Shown here: positions 1-11,000 of the stretch, piece by piece
Position numbering within the stretch: position 1 is the stretch's first letter
Layout: each line of letters begins with the position of its first letter
Source: Mactra quadrangularis
Taxonomy: Eukaryota > Mollusca > Bivalvia > Venerida > Mactridae
DNA: 64,000 nucleotides
Assembly: GCA_025267735.1 (NCBI GenBank)
Contig: CM046304.1
Span: 14,384,001-14,448,000, forward strand
Direction of reading: 5' to 3'
Made by a program: the position numbers and the translations under genes
Notes under the pieces: generated by a model
What the model was told of the DNA's origin: nothing
Seen by the model: only the letters and a program-made list of their open reading frames with translations
Databases searched by the model: none

Positions 1-674
1 CGATACCAATTGCGCTTGAGATTCGCGTTCTCTTAAAATCTAAGTCTTACTATCCCTATTTTTTCGTCGTTCCAGGTAACAGTTATGGCAAATCAACGAC
101 CACATGTATATCTTGTGTAGGCTGTGGGGGTCAAGAGACGTTCGTTAACTGTGCTGATATAAGCGTTGGTCATTCGGATTCAAATAATGGATCACCAGAC
201 GAACAAACACCTAAACCTAACACCCCTGCACCTGTTACCCAGGCACCATGGACTCCTGCACCATGGACTCCTGCACCATGGACTCCTGCCCCGGCAACCT
301 TAGCTCCGTATAAACCCCCTAAGAAAAAACCAAAGAAGCCGAAAAAGCCAAAGAAGCCGAAAAAGCCGAAGAAGCCAAAGAAGCCTAAAAAGCCTAAAAG
401 GCCGAAAAGGCCAAAAAGGCCGAAAAAGAAGAAACCTAAGAAAAACAACGAAGTGACAACTGTTACTTCTAAACAAACGTGGAGAAATGGGAATGGATAC
501 TGCACACATAACGAAACTACAATTGCCATTGTATGCAACCAAGGGGGTAGTTATACATCCTGTACAACACCTAAAGGTTCTGATTTTGTTGAGTTCGGTC
601 AATGGTGCTGCACTAATTGCAATTATATCTCTTCATATTGCCCTGCTTCCCATTGCTGCTGTTCAACTAACTAG
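1..674 (+). CDS. 3' terminal exon of a secreted AA15-LPMO-like protein with Lys-Lys-Pro linker and Cys-rich tail (partial)
   Basis: Only the 3' end of the gene is in the window. The frame is open from position 3 to the TAG at 672-674. A good splice acceptor (pyrimidine tract ending in AG at 74-75) makes an exon start at 76 more likely. Read from there, the exon gives GNSYG, a short stretch with C-I-S-C-V-G-C-G, then QETFVNCADI. This resembles the end of animal AA15 lytic polysaccharide monooxygenase (chitin-binding type-4) domains, which close with GNSWG...GCGxQExFxxCADI (recalled family knowledge). After that come a Pro/Thr linker with three APWTP repeats (243-287), about eleven KKP/KRP triplets (312-447), and a tail of about 70 residues with 10 cysteines, including CC and CCC. 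The catalytic N-terminal histidine region lies outside the window. The tail domain is not one I recognise; a matrix- or chitin-associated role is inference. Confidence 0.55.
   Translation, partial: IPIALEIRVLLKSKSYYPYFFVVPGNSYGKSTTTCISCVGCGGQETFVNCADISVGHSDSNNGSPDEQTPKPNTPAPVTQAPWTPAPWTPAPWTPAPATLAPYKPPKKKPKKPKKPKKPKKPKKPKKPKKPKRPKRPKRPKKKKPKKNNEVTTVTSKQTWRNGNGYCTHNETTIAIVCNQGGSYTSCTTPKGSDFVEFGQWCCTNCNYISSYCPASHCCCSTN
243..447 (+). repeat. In-frame coding repeats: 15-bp (APWTP) x3, then 9-bp (KKP) about x11
   Basis: Three copies of a 15-bp unit encoding APWTP (243-287) precede a 9-bp periodic tract (312-447) encoding Lys-Lys-Pro, drifting to Lys-Arg-Pro and ending in a Lys run. Synonymous variation between units (AAG/AAA, CCA/CCG/CCT) while the amino acids stay fixed suggests that the protein repeat is selected rather than newly slipped. 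Confidence 0.9.
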
Positions 675-782
675 TTCACTACTATTGCATCTAAATGTCA
701 GTGGTAATTATTTGATATACTCGCATGTATTCCCACAGTGCACGTAAAGGATGCACGTCTTATTTTGTTGAATTGACCATGT

Positions 783-1224
783 TAGGCCATGCCATATCGG
801 AATTTTGTTAAGCGTCCGCGTAGGTTTTAGTGTGCTCAATCAAAATAAAAAACAAAATTGTTGGTAAAATTTTCTTAAATAATTTTGATGTTCCGGAATT
901 CAATGCGACAATTTAATTCAGGGAAAATAGTGTTCGGCAACGACGTTATTCGTCGTAAGCAATTTATCATAACCGCGTCATTAATACAATATATATTTTA
1001 CGTAAAAAAAAACACTATTCAAAACACTTTATGTTATATTCAGACCATTGTTTCATATTACGAGGATGTTTTTCCATTTAAAGAAATATATATAATGCAT
1101 TGTTTTTGTCTTAAATTTTTTTGTGTTTTCGTTTTCGGTTTGTTTGGGTTTTTTTGTGAATAGGTGCCTAGGTTTGTCAAATTTGAGTTGACGCTTAACA
1201 GAATTCTGATTTGGCATGGCCTTA
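783..1224 (+). mobile_element. MITE family A, copy 1
   Basis: About 440-bp non-coding element bounded by inverted ends TAGGCCATGCCATATCGG... and ...TTTGGCATGGCCTTA; the inverted identity runs about 34 bp, to the GACGCTTAAC block. Two more copies lie in the window (5224-5635 reversed; 59291-59726 same orientation). It carries no transposase. A TA or TTA target is likely but cannot be separated from the inverted repeat. It lies about 110 bp past the stop codon of the LPMO-like gene and contains an AATAAA at about 844 that could serve as its poly(A) signal. Confidence 0.85.
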
Positions 1225-1975
1225 CTATTATTCTTAATGTTTTACAGCGTGTTAAAAATCAATCACGCTGACCTAAATCGTAATAATTAATAAATGTAAT
1301 AAGTTCTCTAAACTCACTCATTTCGCAATGCAATAAAAATATTCAGTTTCGAACACCGTATTCTTAGGAAACTTAAAAAACGAAAATTGTCCAACGATCA
1401 CGAATATTGACGGAATAAAAATATATTTGTTATAAATGGGTGGTATTTGTCAGGAATGTTGTAAATGGTTAAAGGTATTGGTAATACCTTTTTATGCCAA
1501 AGCAAAGATGTATGTATGTATATCGTACAAATAGATATATGGAGGAATTATTAGATATAGACGCATGTATGTGTTTGAATAGAGTTGATTCGAAACTCAA
1601 GTTGGAGGGGTTTCCAGCTGAAAAACTTTGTTAGTACTGGATGTACCTGTGCGAGACAAAGCTGTAACAAAGATGTGTGCCCACTGAAGAATTTGATTTA
1701 GTCTGCATAGACACATAAGTTTCAGCACTTTGAATTTACTTCGTTCTGCACCAATGCATCCGGTACAAATATACAGCAGCTGAAATACGGCTGAAATACC
1801 ATAAACTCGAGTTCCGAATATTAGCTATAAATAGTTATACTTTTGAAATTTATTTAACTTTGCATTAAAACAGACGAAAGAAATACATGTACTCATAACT
1901 ATGACACTTTTATAAATGCAATTTTAAACATTAATAAAGACAATATAATCCACAAATATGTTTTAGTTTCTTTTT
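1225..1975. other. Intergenic, nothing recognised
   Basis: AT-rich DNA with no supported gene, RNA or clear repeat. Confidence 0.5.
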
Positions 1976-2702
1976 CCACGGTGACAATAGCACGTAAAAT
2001 TGACATTACAAATGCTGCGGTTTCAAGAGGAATATAGTAAAATTCCTCGTCGACTCAGAGTTTCTAAGAGCTGTAAGCATTTCAATTCTTTTTAGATTTA
2101 CATGATACCAAGTTGAGGCTAAGCAGAAAAGTGTATACTATTTGCTGCATATCACATGGTATGATGATATTGTCCGTTTTTTCTCAACTGTCAAAGCTTG
2201 AATAATTTCACGGTGACTGAATGCATTGTTTTTGTACTGGCGGCCTAATTGTTATTAAAAATATCTCGACTAAAACATATCATACGGCATAAACAGCTTA
2301 ACTTGATCATAATACACGCTTTCGAAAACTCATGGATGTATTACAACAATGATTTTAATAAACGCATTCACCGTGAAATTATTCATGTTCTGACAGTTGA
2401 GAAAAAACGAACAATATCATATCTATATATTTTTTTTCGTAAACACAAAAGAAGGACGACATCTTGTCCGTATGGCAGGCTGGAAAGGAATATTTTTCAA
2501 GGGTGAAATTTGATATTAGAGATATAATGCCTAGCAAATAGTATATACTTTACGGCTAAGCCTCGAGTAGGTATCATTGAAATCTAACAAGAATTAAAAG
2601 ACATTTTATTAAAACTTTGAGTCGAGGCTGATTTGTCACTGCTGTCTTCTTTAAACCGTATAGCATTTTTGACGTCATTGTCACGTAGAATTGCCACCGT
2701 GT
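1976..2702. repeat. Long imperfect inverted repeat (foldback) enclosing a smaller TIR element
   Basis: The left arm (about 1976-2150) and right arm (about 2529-2702, reversed) match in blocks: CCACGGTGACAAT/ATTGCCACCGTG, CGACTCAGAGTTT/AAACTTTGAGTCG, TTGAGGCTAAGC/GCTAAGCCTCG and GTATACTATTTGCT/AGCAAATAGTATATAC. Inside lies the 2169-2417 TIR element (separate entry). The arms are diverged by substitutions and small indels, so the structure is old. Confidence 0.8.
2169..2417 (+). mobile_element. MITE family B, copy 1 (inner element of the foldback)
   Basis: About 250-bp element whose ends TTGTCCGTTTTTTCTCAAC... and ...GTTGAGAAAAAACGAACAA are inverted repeats extending about 50 bp to TTTCACGGTGA...TCACCGTGAAA. 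A second copy at 7622-7871 has the same ends and middle but lacks the outer arms. No coding capacity. Confidence 0.85.
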
Positions 2703-2887
2703 TTACATTAAATTTTATTTAGTCGGAACATCCGCAGACCTTTTTAATACACAGTTATAGAAATATGATTTGAACTCCCATTAAAATTATACATTTTTGG
2801 GGATGCATTTATGTTTGTAGCAATTTCAATAACTACACATCATGGTTATTTTTATTCCATATATTATTCAGTTATGAACGTCAAAAA

Positions 2888-3150
2888 CCCGTCCCGCTAG
2901 CTCAGTAACACACAAACCTACTGATCGAGGGGTCGTGAGCTCGATTTCCAAGCAATGCATATATACTTTCGTAGAGTTTGGTCATGGAATAATTTCTATG
3001 GTCATTCTCCCTCCAACCGCTGATTGTTGTTCATGTTGGACAGTTGTCAGACACTGCCTGAAGTATGCGCCTGGTTAACAGAATAATCCAGTGATTTAGC
3101 CTTTCCATGAACGTATACAATGTGTTGCTACGGTATTAAATCCAACTTTT
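2888..3150 (+). mobile_element. tRNA-derived SINE, family A
   Basis: Starts with a tRNA-like head (CCCGCTAGCTCAGT... as A box; GGGGTCGTGAGCTCGATTTCC as degenerate B box). A conserved body follows (GGTCATGGAATAATTTCTA, CATTCTCCCTCC, a TGTCAGACACTG/TATGCGCCT core), ending at GTGTTGCTACGGTATTAAATCCAAC. The best preserved relative is at 32986-33292. Confidence 0.8.
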
Positions 3151-3232
3151 AGAAAGAAACGACTAGTACATATATGTCATCTATCAGAAAAAGATCTTAT
3201 AACGTATATCTTATCTGGGCCGTATTCGTTTC

Positions 3233-3478
3233 GCTGCCCAAGCATTCGAAATATATTCTAAGTCAATGGAGTATTTCAGAACACGGTGCAACGTCTTCAA
3301 AACTTGTTCTGACTGCTCTTATTCAATCGAGGTGAAGTGCACCTTTTGATGGGCACGTCGTATTCTTTTCGTCACCCCAAAACCATGGAACATATGTTAA
3401 GTCAATAATGTATTTCAGAATGCGTCGCAACGTTCTTTAGAACATGTTTTGTCTGCTCTTATTAAATCGAGGTTCAAT
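3233..3478. repeat. Two diverged direct repeats of about 120 bp
   Basis: About 3233-3345 and about 3363-3478 share ATATTCTAAGTCAAT/ATATGTTAAGTCAATAAT, GTATTTCAGAA, GCAACGT and TCTGCTCTTATT.AATCGAGGT in the same order. Origin unknown. Confidence 0.6.
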
Positions 3479-3668
3479 AGTCATACTTGATATTGATTAG
3501 AACGGTGTTCTGAAACTAATCCATTCAGAACGCAATTCGAGATCACTGCTCTTGTTCTGAAATTGAATTCCTTTGATTATTCTAAAACAGTACACTCTTG
3601 TTCTGGAATATACCTATCGCACGCTTGAGAAGATCATTCCGGAACAGAGAACATTGTAACGGGTGAAT

Positions 3669-3798
3669 GGAATACAATGTATGGCCCTCATATAATTATC
3701 TCATCTGATTGGCAGTATCAAACATTCTCATTGGAATTCAATGTATGGCCCTCATATAATTATCTCATCTGATTGGCAGTATCAAACATTCTCATTGA
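3669..3798 (+). repeat. 64-bp tandem duplication
   Basis: Two nearly identical 64-bp units beginning GGAATaCAATGTATGGCCC, differing by about one base; a recent local duplication. Confidence 0.95.
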
Positions 3799-3989
3799 AT
3801 TGAGATCAGGACTTTTTACAGATAATGGAAGGATGCTACGCAAATTGAGCATGTGTGGACTGTGTAAAGAGAAAGATAACAGCACAACCTCAGCAATAAA
3901 ACCTTCATAATTTGCTGTATGTCCTTGACAGAATCTTCCCCAAATTTTATCATGAACCTTACCTTCAATTGAATGCCTATGTCATGATG

Positions 3990-4160
3990 TAGTAAGAGAC
4001 ATTAGCGAGTTAATTCCCCTTGTTTACTCTCCAAATAGGTAGGTCGCATAGACATACTACTTAATATATGTCTATGGTAGGTCGGGTTATTGTTGTATTA
4101 CTCAAATTTTACCCTTACTCTTTCAATGTCTGTTTGCTACAGTCAATCTTGAATTCTTGA
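3990..4160 (+). mobile_element. Fragment of MITE family C
   Basis: Resembles the left part of the copies at 46789 and 62773: AGAGACATTAG...TTAATTCCCCTTGT, CAAATAGGTAGGTC, TTACTCAAATTTTACCCTTACT. The other end was not found, so this is truncated or too diverged. Confidence 0.5.
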
Positions 4161-5223
4161 AAAATATTTTGAACGTTTCGATGGCCATAGACTATTATAT
4201 GGTGCGCATTCTTTTAATGTATAGGGCGGGAAAATCGATTCGTTGGTAACTTGAGCAACAATCATCATACACGAAATCTTTAAGCTCGTTCTTGAAGCTT
4301 CTTGGCGTTGCTTTCTAAGCAAAATGCATAGCTAGTGAACAAAATTTAAAATTAGATAGGATTCAATTTGGTTAGATTTTTGCCATTCCTTTTAACTATA
4401 TTAAATTGGTTACCATTTTTTACAAATACTGTTTATATGCTTTAAGCCTTATCAAAATTTAAGCTGTAGTCTATATCACCTTTCTTCCTCTGCTAAAATA
4501 GTACGTACAAACTGATATTTCTATTTTTAGACAGATACACATTAACATTTAAATCGCATGACTGTCACGTGGTTTTGAAAAATATATGCAAACATTTCTT
4601 ACGCCTGTAATTTCAAAATGTCGAATTGCAAAGATGTTGGACAGTTTTGCATTAGTTAGATAATGGAAAATTAACAAAATAAAAGTAAATCTTGATCTTT
4701 TTAAACGTGTATCACTGATCTTTTAACTGTAAACATAGAGAGCAACTTATTGAACTTAAATACAAAGTGCAGCCACGCTATATATGACGTCATACGATGT
4801 TGCATTCGTCACTAGTATGATCATACCACACAAGGCGTTGTTTACCCGTTCAACCAATGAAAATGCGTATAAAGTTTTTCAGCTAAATTGGAATTTGGTA
4901 AACTTTCATTGGTTGTTCAAAGGTTCATAGTAAAGGTCAATATCATAAATCGACACGTTTTAAGGCAGCGGGTGAATGTAATGTATTCACTGAGCTGCGA
5001 GGGGAGTACACGTAGAATATTGGGTTTTGAATATGATACGTATGCCAAGAGACATGTCTCTGCTTATGCCTTTAAGCGATGACCTGAAACTTATCTGGAT
5101 TTGTTTGAATTTTGTAAAATCTAAAATCAATTAGTAAGTTGCTTTCTTTTTTATGACACTTATATATTATATATAACTTCTATAAGATCATGTGATTGGA
5201 TTAAATGTTGTTATCTGAATGAT
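4161..5223. other. Intergenic, nothing recognised
   Basis: No supported gene. The short open frames here have no coding features that I can identify. Confidence 0.5.
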
Positions 5224-5635
5224 TAAGCCATGCCAAATTGGAATTTTGTTAAGCTTCAAATTAAATTTGACAAACTAGGTACCTATTCACAAAAACACAC
5301 AAACCGAAAACGAAAACACAAGTCCATTCTAGCTTGTATTCACACAAATAAGTACTTGGTAGTACATGAATGTTTATAACATTAATGTGAGATTAAAGTA
5401 CATGTAATTGTATAAAAAAAGAATAAACATACACATGTACATTATCATTCATCAAATACACAGAAACAATGAATTATCAGTATTTCCTGAGGGAAATCAG
5501 TCATTCATCGAATCCCGGAACAACATAATTATTTAAGAAAATTTCACCAACAATTTCGTGTTTTTATTAGATTGGGGACTCTTAAACCTACTCGCACGCG
5601 GACGCTTAACAAAATTCCAGTATGGCATAGCCTTA
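5224..5635 (-). mobile_element. MITE family A, copy 2 (reverse orientation)
   Basis: Begins TTAAGCCATGCCAAATTGG and ends CCAGTATGGCATAGCCTTA. The interior is the reverse complement of copies 1 and 3, with shared blocks near the TAGGTACCTATTC and GTCCGCGTGCG-type segments. Confidence 0.85.
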
Positions 5636-5744
5636 TATAAACATGTTATATGTACCCTCCTGCCAATTATATTGATAAATCAGTACCATGAAGTTAAACC
5701 ACAGCTGTGACGTCATTCCATTGTATTCACAGTACCGTATATCT

Positions 5745-5925
5745 AATAATGTACAGGTAGCCGTCCAATATTAAGATTACTCGTCCAATATCTGATGTGT
5801 TAGGACAATATCTAACGTGTAAGTCTAATATTGTACTACACGCTTGATATTGTCCAACACATCAGATAATGTACGCATAACCTTAATAGTGAACGATTAC
5901 CTGTTCAATGAAAAAACCAAACGAA
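5745..5925. repeat. About 175-bp imperfect palindrome
   Basis: The left half contains ACAGGTAGCCGTCCAATATT and ATCTGATGTGTTAGGACAAT; the right half contains their inverted counterparts ATTGTCCAACACATCAGAT and TAGTGAACGATTACCTGTT. Probably a short foldback MITE. Confidence 0.75.
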
Positions 5926-7319
5926 CGAGTGAAGTTATTTATTGATTCATTTATAGACCAAAAATTGACAAATAAAATCAAAATTGTAAATTCTGTACTC
6001 GTTCTCCTTCGAAATGAAGACGTTAATAATAATAATGTTATTCCTGTTCACATTTAGTCGACGTGGCACTGTCGTTCTGAAAATGAAAAAAAAGATATGT
6101 TTAAGTATAGCAAATACCAAGACCCAAAGTAGATTTTAAGCACATTTTAACTCATACTCTGCCAAAAACGGTTAACCATTTCTTGCGTAAGGTTAATAAG
6201 ATAAAAATAAAAGAGCGTTCTTTAGAATTAGTTGCAGAACGGAACATGTCATTCGTCATCAACGTAAAGAAGATTTATTTTAAATAAAAGTGACTGTGCA
6301 TTTAGCATGCTGTGACCTTGGCGTCAAGTGAATGTTTTATTGAGCAATGGCACAGGCAATATTACAACAGAAATAATATATTCATGCACTGGGCAACATA
6401 TATAAACTTTGAAAATATTTCATTAACACTCAGCGTAACCAAAATGATATAGAAACATCGCTAGAACTATATTTATTTGAAAAATATGACCAATAGACAA
6501 TATCAAATACAAAAGGTACAGATTTTAGTTAAAAATCAGATCTTATGCACAACGGCCTCTCTCCGTGATCAAATAATCATAGGTTTGAGCCTTGAAGCGA
6601 CTATAGATTAGAATGTAAAAAGAAGGGCAGACAATATGCTTACGAAAGATGTATGTAATATACATATATCATTAACTGGGACTTTGAACGTTTTGTCAGT
6701 GAAACATTTTTACGGGGTATTTGGTGCACACGGGGCTCAGGTTCAGGTCTCCATGTGACCATTGTTTACATAATATATTTTGCAAATATAAACTTACCAA
6801 TGACCTGTTGCTCCAATATAAGCTTCTTATCAAGCTAACAATAAATCAGCATTGTTTTTCAGGCTGTGACTGACATCGCTTCTTAGACATGACTGGAATC
6901 AGTTGATAATCCACGTTTTCTATGCATGTCAAGCGTTGTAATGAATATATATCCAACAGAAAGATTTCCGAAGTTTATCCATGAGAAAAATACACTTTAA
7001 TTCCAGTGATCAATTAGGTCTATCAAAAATTGTTACACTTGTATAATGTACCCGACTAAATGAAGAACAGAAACGAAATGAAAAACTACAGTCATAACTA
7101 CACAAAAGTTTACATGTGAAAAGATCTGCACGAAAATCTCGCGAACAGAAAATTCATTAAATTGTCGGACTTAAGGGGCACCATACGGGAAACAATAAAT
7201 AGTTTCTATATTTATTTAAATTCTATAAATAAATGATTTAAAAGTATAATTTTTAAATCGTTATTTGTATAGGTGTAAATTATAATTGAGTTTGTATCAT
7301 AATAATAATAATCTGTAGG
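5926..7319. other. Intergenic, nothing recognised
   Basis: AT-rich sequence with no supported gene or repeat structure beyond short AT tracts. Confidence 0.5.
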
Positions 7320-7468
7320 TAAGCTGTGGTTTAAGTAAGATATACCCCTCGAGCTGCCCAATATGTTAGACATTGGATACGCTTCGGCGCTAACGCGCCT
7401 CAGCTATCCAATATCTAACATATTGTACAGCTCTCGTGGTATATCCCTTACATAAACCCACACGTATC
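7320..7468. repeat. About 150-bp foldback with arms of about 65 bp
   Basis: GTGGTTTAAGTAAGATATACC...CAATATGTTAGACATTGGATA is followed, after an unpaired centre (CGCTTCGGCGCTAACGCG), by its inverted partner TATCCAATATCTAACATATTG...GGTATATCCCTTACATAAACCCAC. The motif is related to the 5745-5925 palindrome (both rich in CAATAT.T). Confidence 0.85.
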
Positions 7469-7539
7469 TATTTCTCTGATTAATTACAATGTGCTTTTGA
7501 AAAAATGTCAATAATGAAAGCATACAATAGTTAACGATT

Positions 7540-7621
7540 TTAGAGGTAATAATAATTATAAAATAAAAAATAATAATATCAATAATAATAATGATAAATA
7601 ATAATGATAATAATGTATTGA
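7540..7621. repeat. AAT-rich simple repeat
   Basis: Imperfect (AAT)n/(AATAATG)n tract directly before MITE family B copy 2. Confidence 0.8.
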
Positions 7622-7871
7622 TATAGTCCGTTTTTCTTAACTGTCAAAGCTTGAAAAATTTCACGGTGACTGAATGCATTGTATTTGTACTGGCGGACTA
7701 ATTGTTTTTAAAAATATCTTGATTAAAACAGATCATACGTCATAAGCTGCTTTACTTGATCACAATACACACTTTCGGAAACTCATGGATGTATTAAGAC
7801 AATGATTTTAAGAAACGCATTCACCGTGAAATTATTTATTTTTTTTGACAGTCGAGAAAAAACGAACTATA
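7622..7871 (+). mobile_element. MITE family B, copy 2
   Basis: TATAGTCCGTTTTTCTTAACTG... to ...GAGAAAAAACGAACTATA. Strong similarity to 2169-2417 across the whole length, including the GTACTGGCGG..CTAATTGTT centre. This defines the element length at about 250 bp. Confidence 0.85.
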
Positions 7872-8087
7872 ATATTAGAAAATGAAGTAAAAGTTAAAAA
7901 TGGCGAGTTTTAAAGCCGGAATTTAGAAACTGGTATCCGGCAAATAAACATACGTTGATTGTATTGCTCTTTAGAACGCTCAGTGGTAAGACTTAAAGGT
8001 TATTCTCTTAGCAAGCGCTTTATGACATAGACTAAATCGAAAAAAAAATTGTAAAGAAATAAGAATTTTAAGGATAAAAAAGTCACG
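7872..8087 (+). promoter_or_regulatory. Probable COPS6 5' leader and promoter region
   Basis: The bases before the COPS6 start codon contain no other gene. No clear TATA or initiator can be assigned by eye; the position is the only argument. Confidence 0.3.
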
Positions 8088-11000
8088 ATGGCGACCAGTA
8101 TGGAAGTTGACACTGTGAAATCAAACGTAATGGCTTCTACTGGAACATCGGGAAGCGTCTCTGTGTCACTTCATCCTTTAGTGATCATGAATATATCAGA
8201 ACATTGGACCCGTGTTCGAGCCCAGGAAGGCAAATCTGTGCAGGGTAAGTTTTCTTGAACATTTTACCATGTTACTATTTCAGTGGATGTTTATTCATGT
8301 GAGATAACTGTTGTCAGTGAGTTAATAAATCAAACACTGCTGGACTTATAAGTTGCTTTGTGTAGTGTGTGGTTTTTCGTGAGGCCGTGGGTTAACTAGT
8401 CCTAAATATAAGACCCTACGTAACTTTTTTATCATTTGGACATTTTTCTGTTACGTAGGGTCTTAACGGATTGCTTCAAAAACGCATAGCAAAATATTTT
8501 TTTCTAAAAGTAAATAAATGTGGGTCAAATTAGCACCAATCGATAAAAGTTTAATTCTAGCCGGTAAATAAAGTGTCTCTTCGCTTAAACGAAAAATTTT
8601 TCTCTCCAGAGTAGTCGTTCTTACTGTCTGTCGACAGTCAATAGTATACACGGAACGGTCCGGATACTGGCTTTTATATTCGTTCAAAATCAATTCTTAC
8701 AAATTGCAAATTGCGTGACCCAATTTGAATTCGGATTGCCTTGGCTATTATTGCACGGTTATTGTGACAAACTGAAAGTACTCGTGGGTTAACTAGCATT
8801 AATCAATAATATGACAAAGGTCATCTATAATATATCATTACATGTGTAATAATTTTTAAACAAACAACACTCTGTATTTTTAAAATGGCAGTGGCTAGAG
8901 TTCCGGTACCGTAACTCCAGTCTAGACCGAGGTTCTAGAGTTACGGAACACTTTGAAGACAACAATGTCATATCACCGTATATTTAACATCCGGTAAGTT
9001 TATTAGTATTATCCAAAATGGCGCATGTAATAACGATAGGATATGTCACGTCTGTAAATATTTTTTTATTTCGAGTGATAATGAATATAAACAAGTTTCC
9101 CAATGTTTAAAAGTTGAATCATATGCATGTGGTGTAGTTTCTCAAAGTTGTTTCTGGCTAGACTTCTGAGTAAGTACTGGTTAGACTTCTTAGTTGGTAC
9201 TGGTTAGACTTCCAAGTTGGTACTGGTTAAATTTTGAAGTTAATTGTTACTGATTAGACTTAACTCCTTCTACCCGAAGATAAATACGCCTATATTAACC
9301 TATCGCTGTTATACCGGTCTTTACCTAGTACATAAACTCCTTATCTTCCTCTGTACACCGAGACAGGTTTAACGTATACACATTGCTATGACGGTGTTAA
9401 ATCAGAACTATTGCGGCGTATCAAAGCTTTGTTTTACATGAAAAAACAGCGGCATCAAAAAATCGGAAACGTACATAATGTGCATATTTTAATTGATTTT
9501 CTTATGTTGAAAACAGAATTAAAATATTCGCATCCAGAAAAAAGTTACATGTGTATTTGTTATGCAAGGTAAAAAATCCAATTTTATCTGTTACCTTTAA
9601 AGTTTATCCCCACATTTAACACGGACATCATTACCCATGACAAACAAAACTAATTTCAATTAAATTTAAACTTATTACTTCCTAACATGATAATTAATAC
9701 ATTCCTCTCCAATTGATTTCCTGTCTGACTATAAACGAAGATAAGCGGCGGCTATTTTCTTTTGATCAGTAAAGCACCGCACCATATGACGTATTTAGCG
9801 CGTGCCATATTGAATACTTAAAAAAAACACCACAATACAAGTATAAGATTGGGACCAAAAGTATTATTATAGAAAATGTATTCGTCGGCGACAATTTATT
9901 TTAAGAAGGTTACGTATCAACACTACCCGCGTTGACATGTCCCATTTATCTCTCCTCGTGTTGATATATTTTAACAGCATACATAAATAAATTAATAATT
10001 AAAAAATAATCTTCGGTCATAAAGTTTGTTCTTTATCATAAGTTCTTTTTTAACGTATTTGCGCGTAGTTTTAATCAGTCATTTTTTAATAAAATTTAAT
10101 AGCGTTTTTTTTTCAAGAAACAATTTATTTGCATTATTCGCTTGTGTTGTCGCGTCATTGACTTATCATAATCTTGTTTATGATAGTTAATTTAACGTGT
10201 TGTGAAGTGAAACCAGATTTATAATCTTGTACGCGCAAAGTCATTTTCACGAAAAAATCGTTTTGTAATAGATAAAAGGTGTTACAAATATTAATAATAC
10301 GAATAACAATTACAACAATTATCAACGAAACATTCAATAAAAGACACGCTAATATATGTCAATTATGAATTGCAAACAAATGCACTTGAATGGAAAAGTG
10401 ATACAAATATAATAAAGAAAAAAACATGAAATAATAAATTAACTTTCATAATAATTTCTAGGCAGTGACCTAGCTTTAAATTGTTAATAACTTGCTCCAT
10501 TTAACACCAAATCATCTTATCTTTACCCGCTGTGCTTATCGCTGCGCTTATCGATAAAAAGATTGTCTGTATACACATGACGGATATACGCGTCACGCGG
10601 CTATCAGAGGTTTAAATTTCTTGACGGATATACGAGTCAGTCGGCGTCCCGATTGAAGTTTAATTGACGCATATATACGACACTCGGTGTAGAAAGCAGC
10701 AAAATCATGACGCATATATAAGTCATTCGGAAAGAATGGGTTAATATATATATGCAAAGGTGCTCTTGATAAATACATATTACCATAAACATTTTTACAT
10801 TCAACAATTAACTTCTTCAAAATATTTGTACCAATTAAAATTGGAATATTTGAGTTGTAATTTGTATCTGGGACAACTAAAAATAAACTGTGTAACTTAA
10901 CATTACCAATACCAACAGATGAAAATTCACACTCTATGTAGCCTAGGTATGGTAAAGAATTACCATCAGCACACTCAATGTTGATAAAATTTCTAACAGG

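Noticed and set aside
170..602. Minus-strand open frames rich in Phe/Gly/Leu
   Set aside because: Mirror reading of the KKP and APWTP coding repeats of the plus-strand exon.
2888..2965. tRNA gene (GCTAGCTCAGT ... GTTC-like box)
   Set aside because: The same head recurs in several SINE copies and runs straight into a shared SINE body with no acceptor-stem closure.
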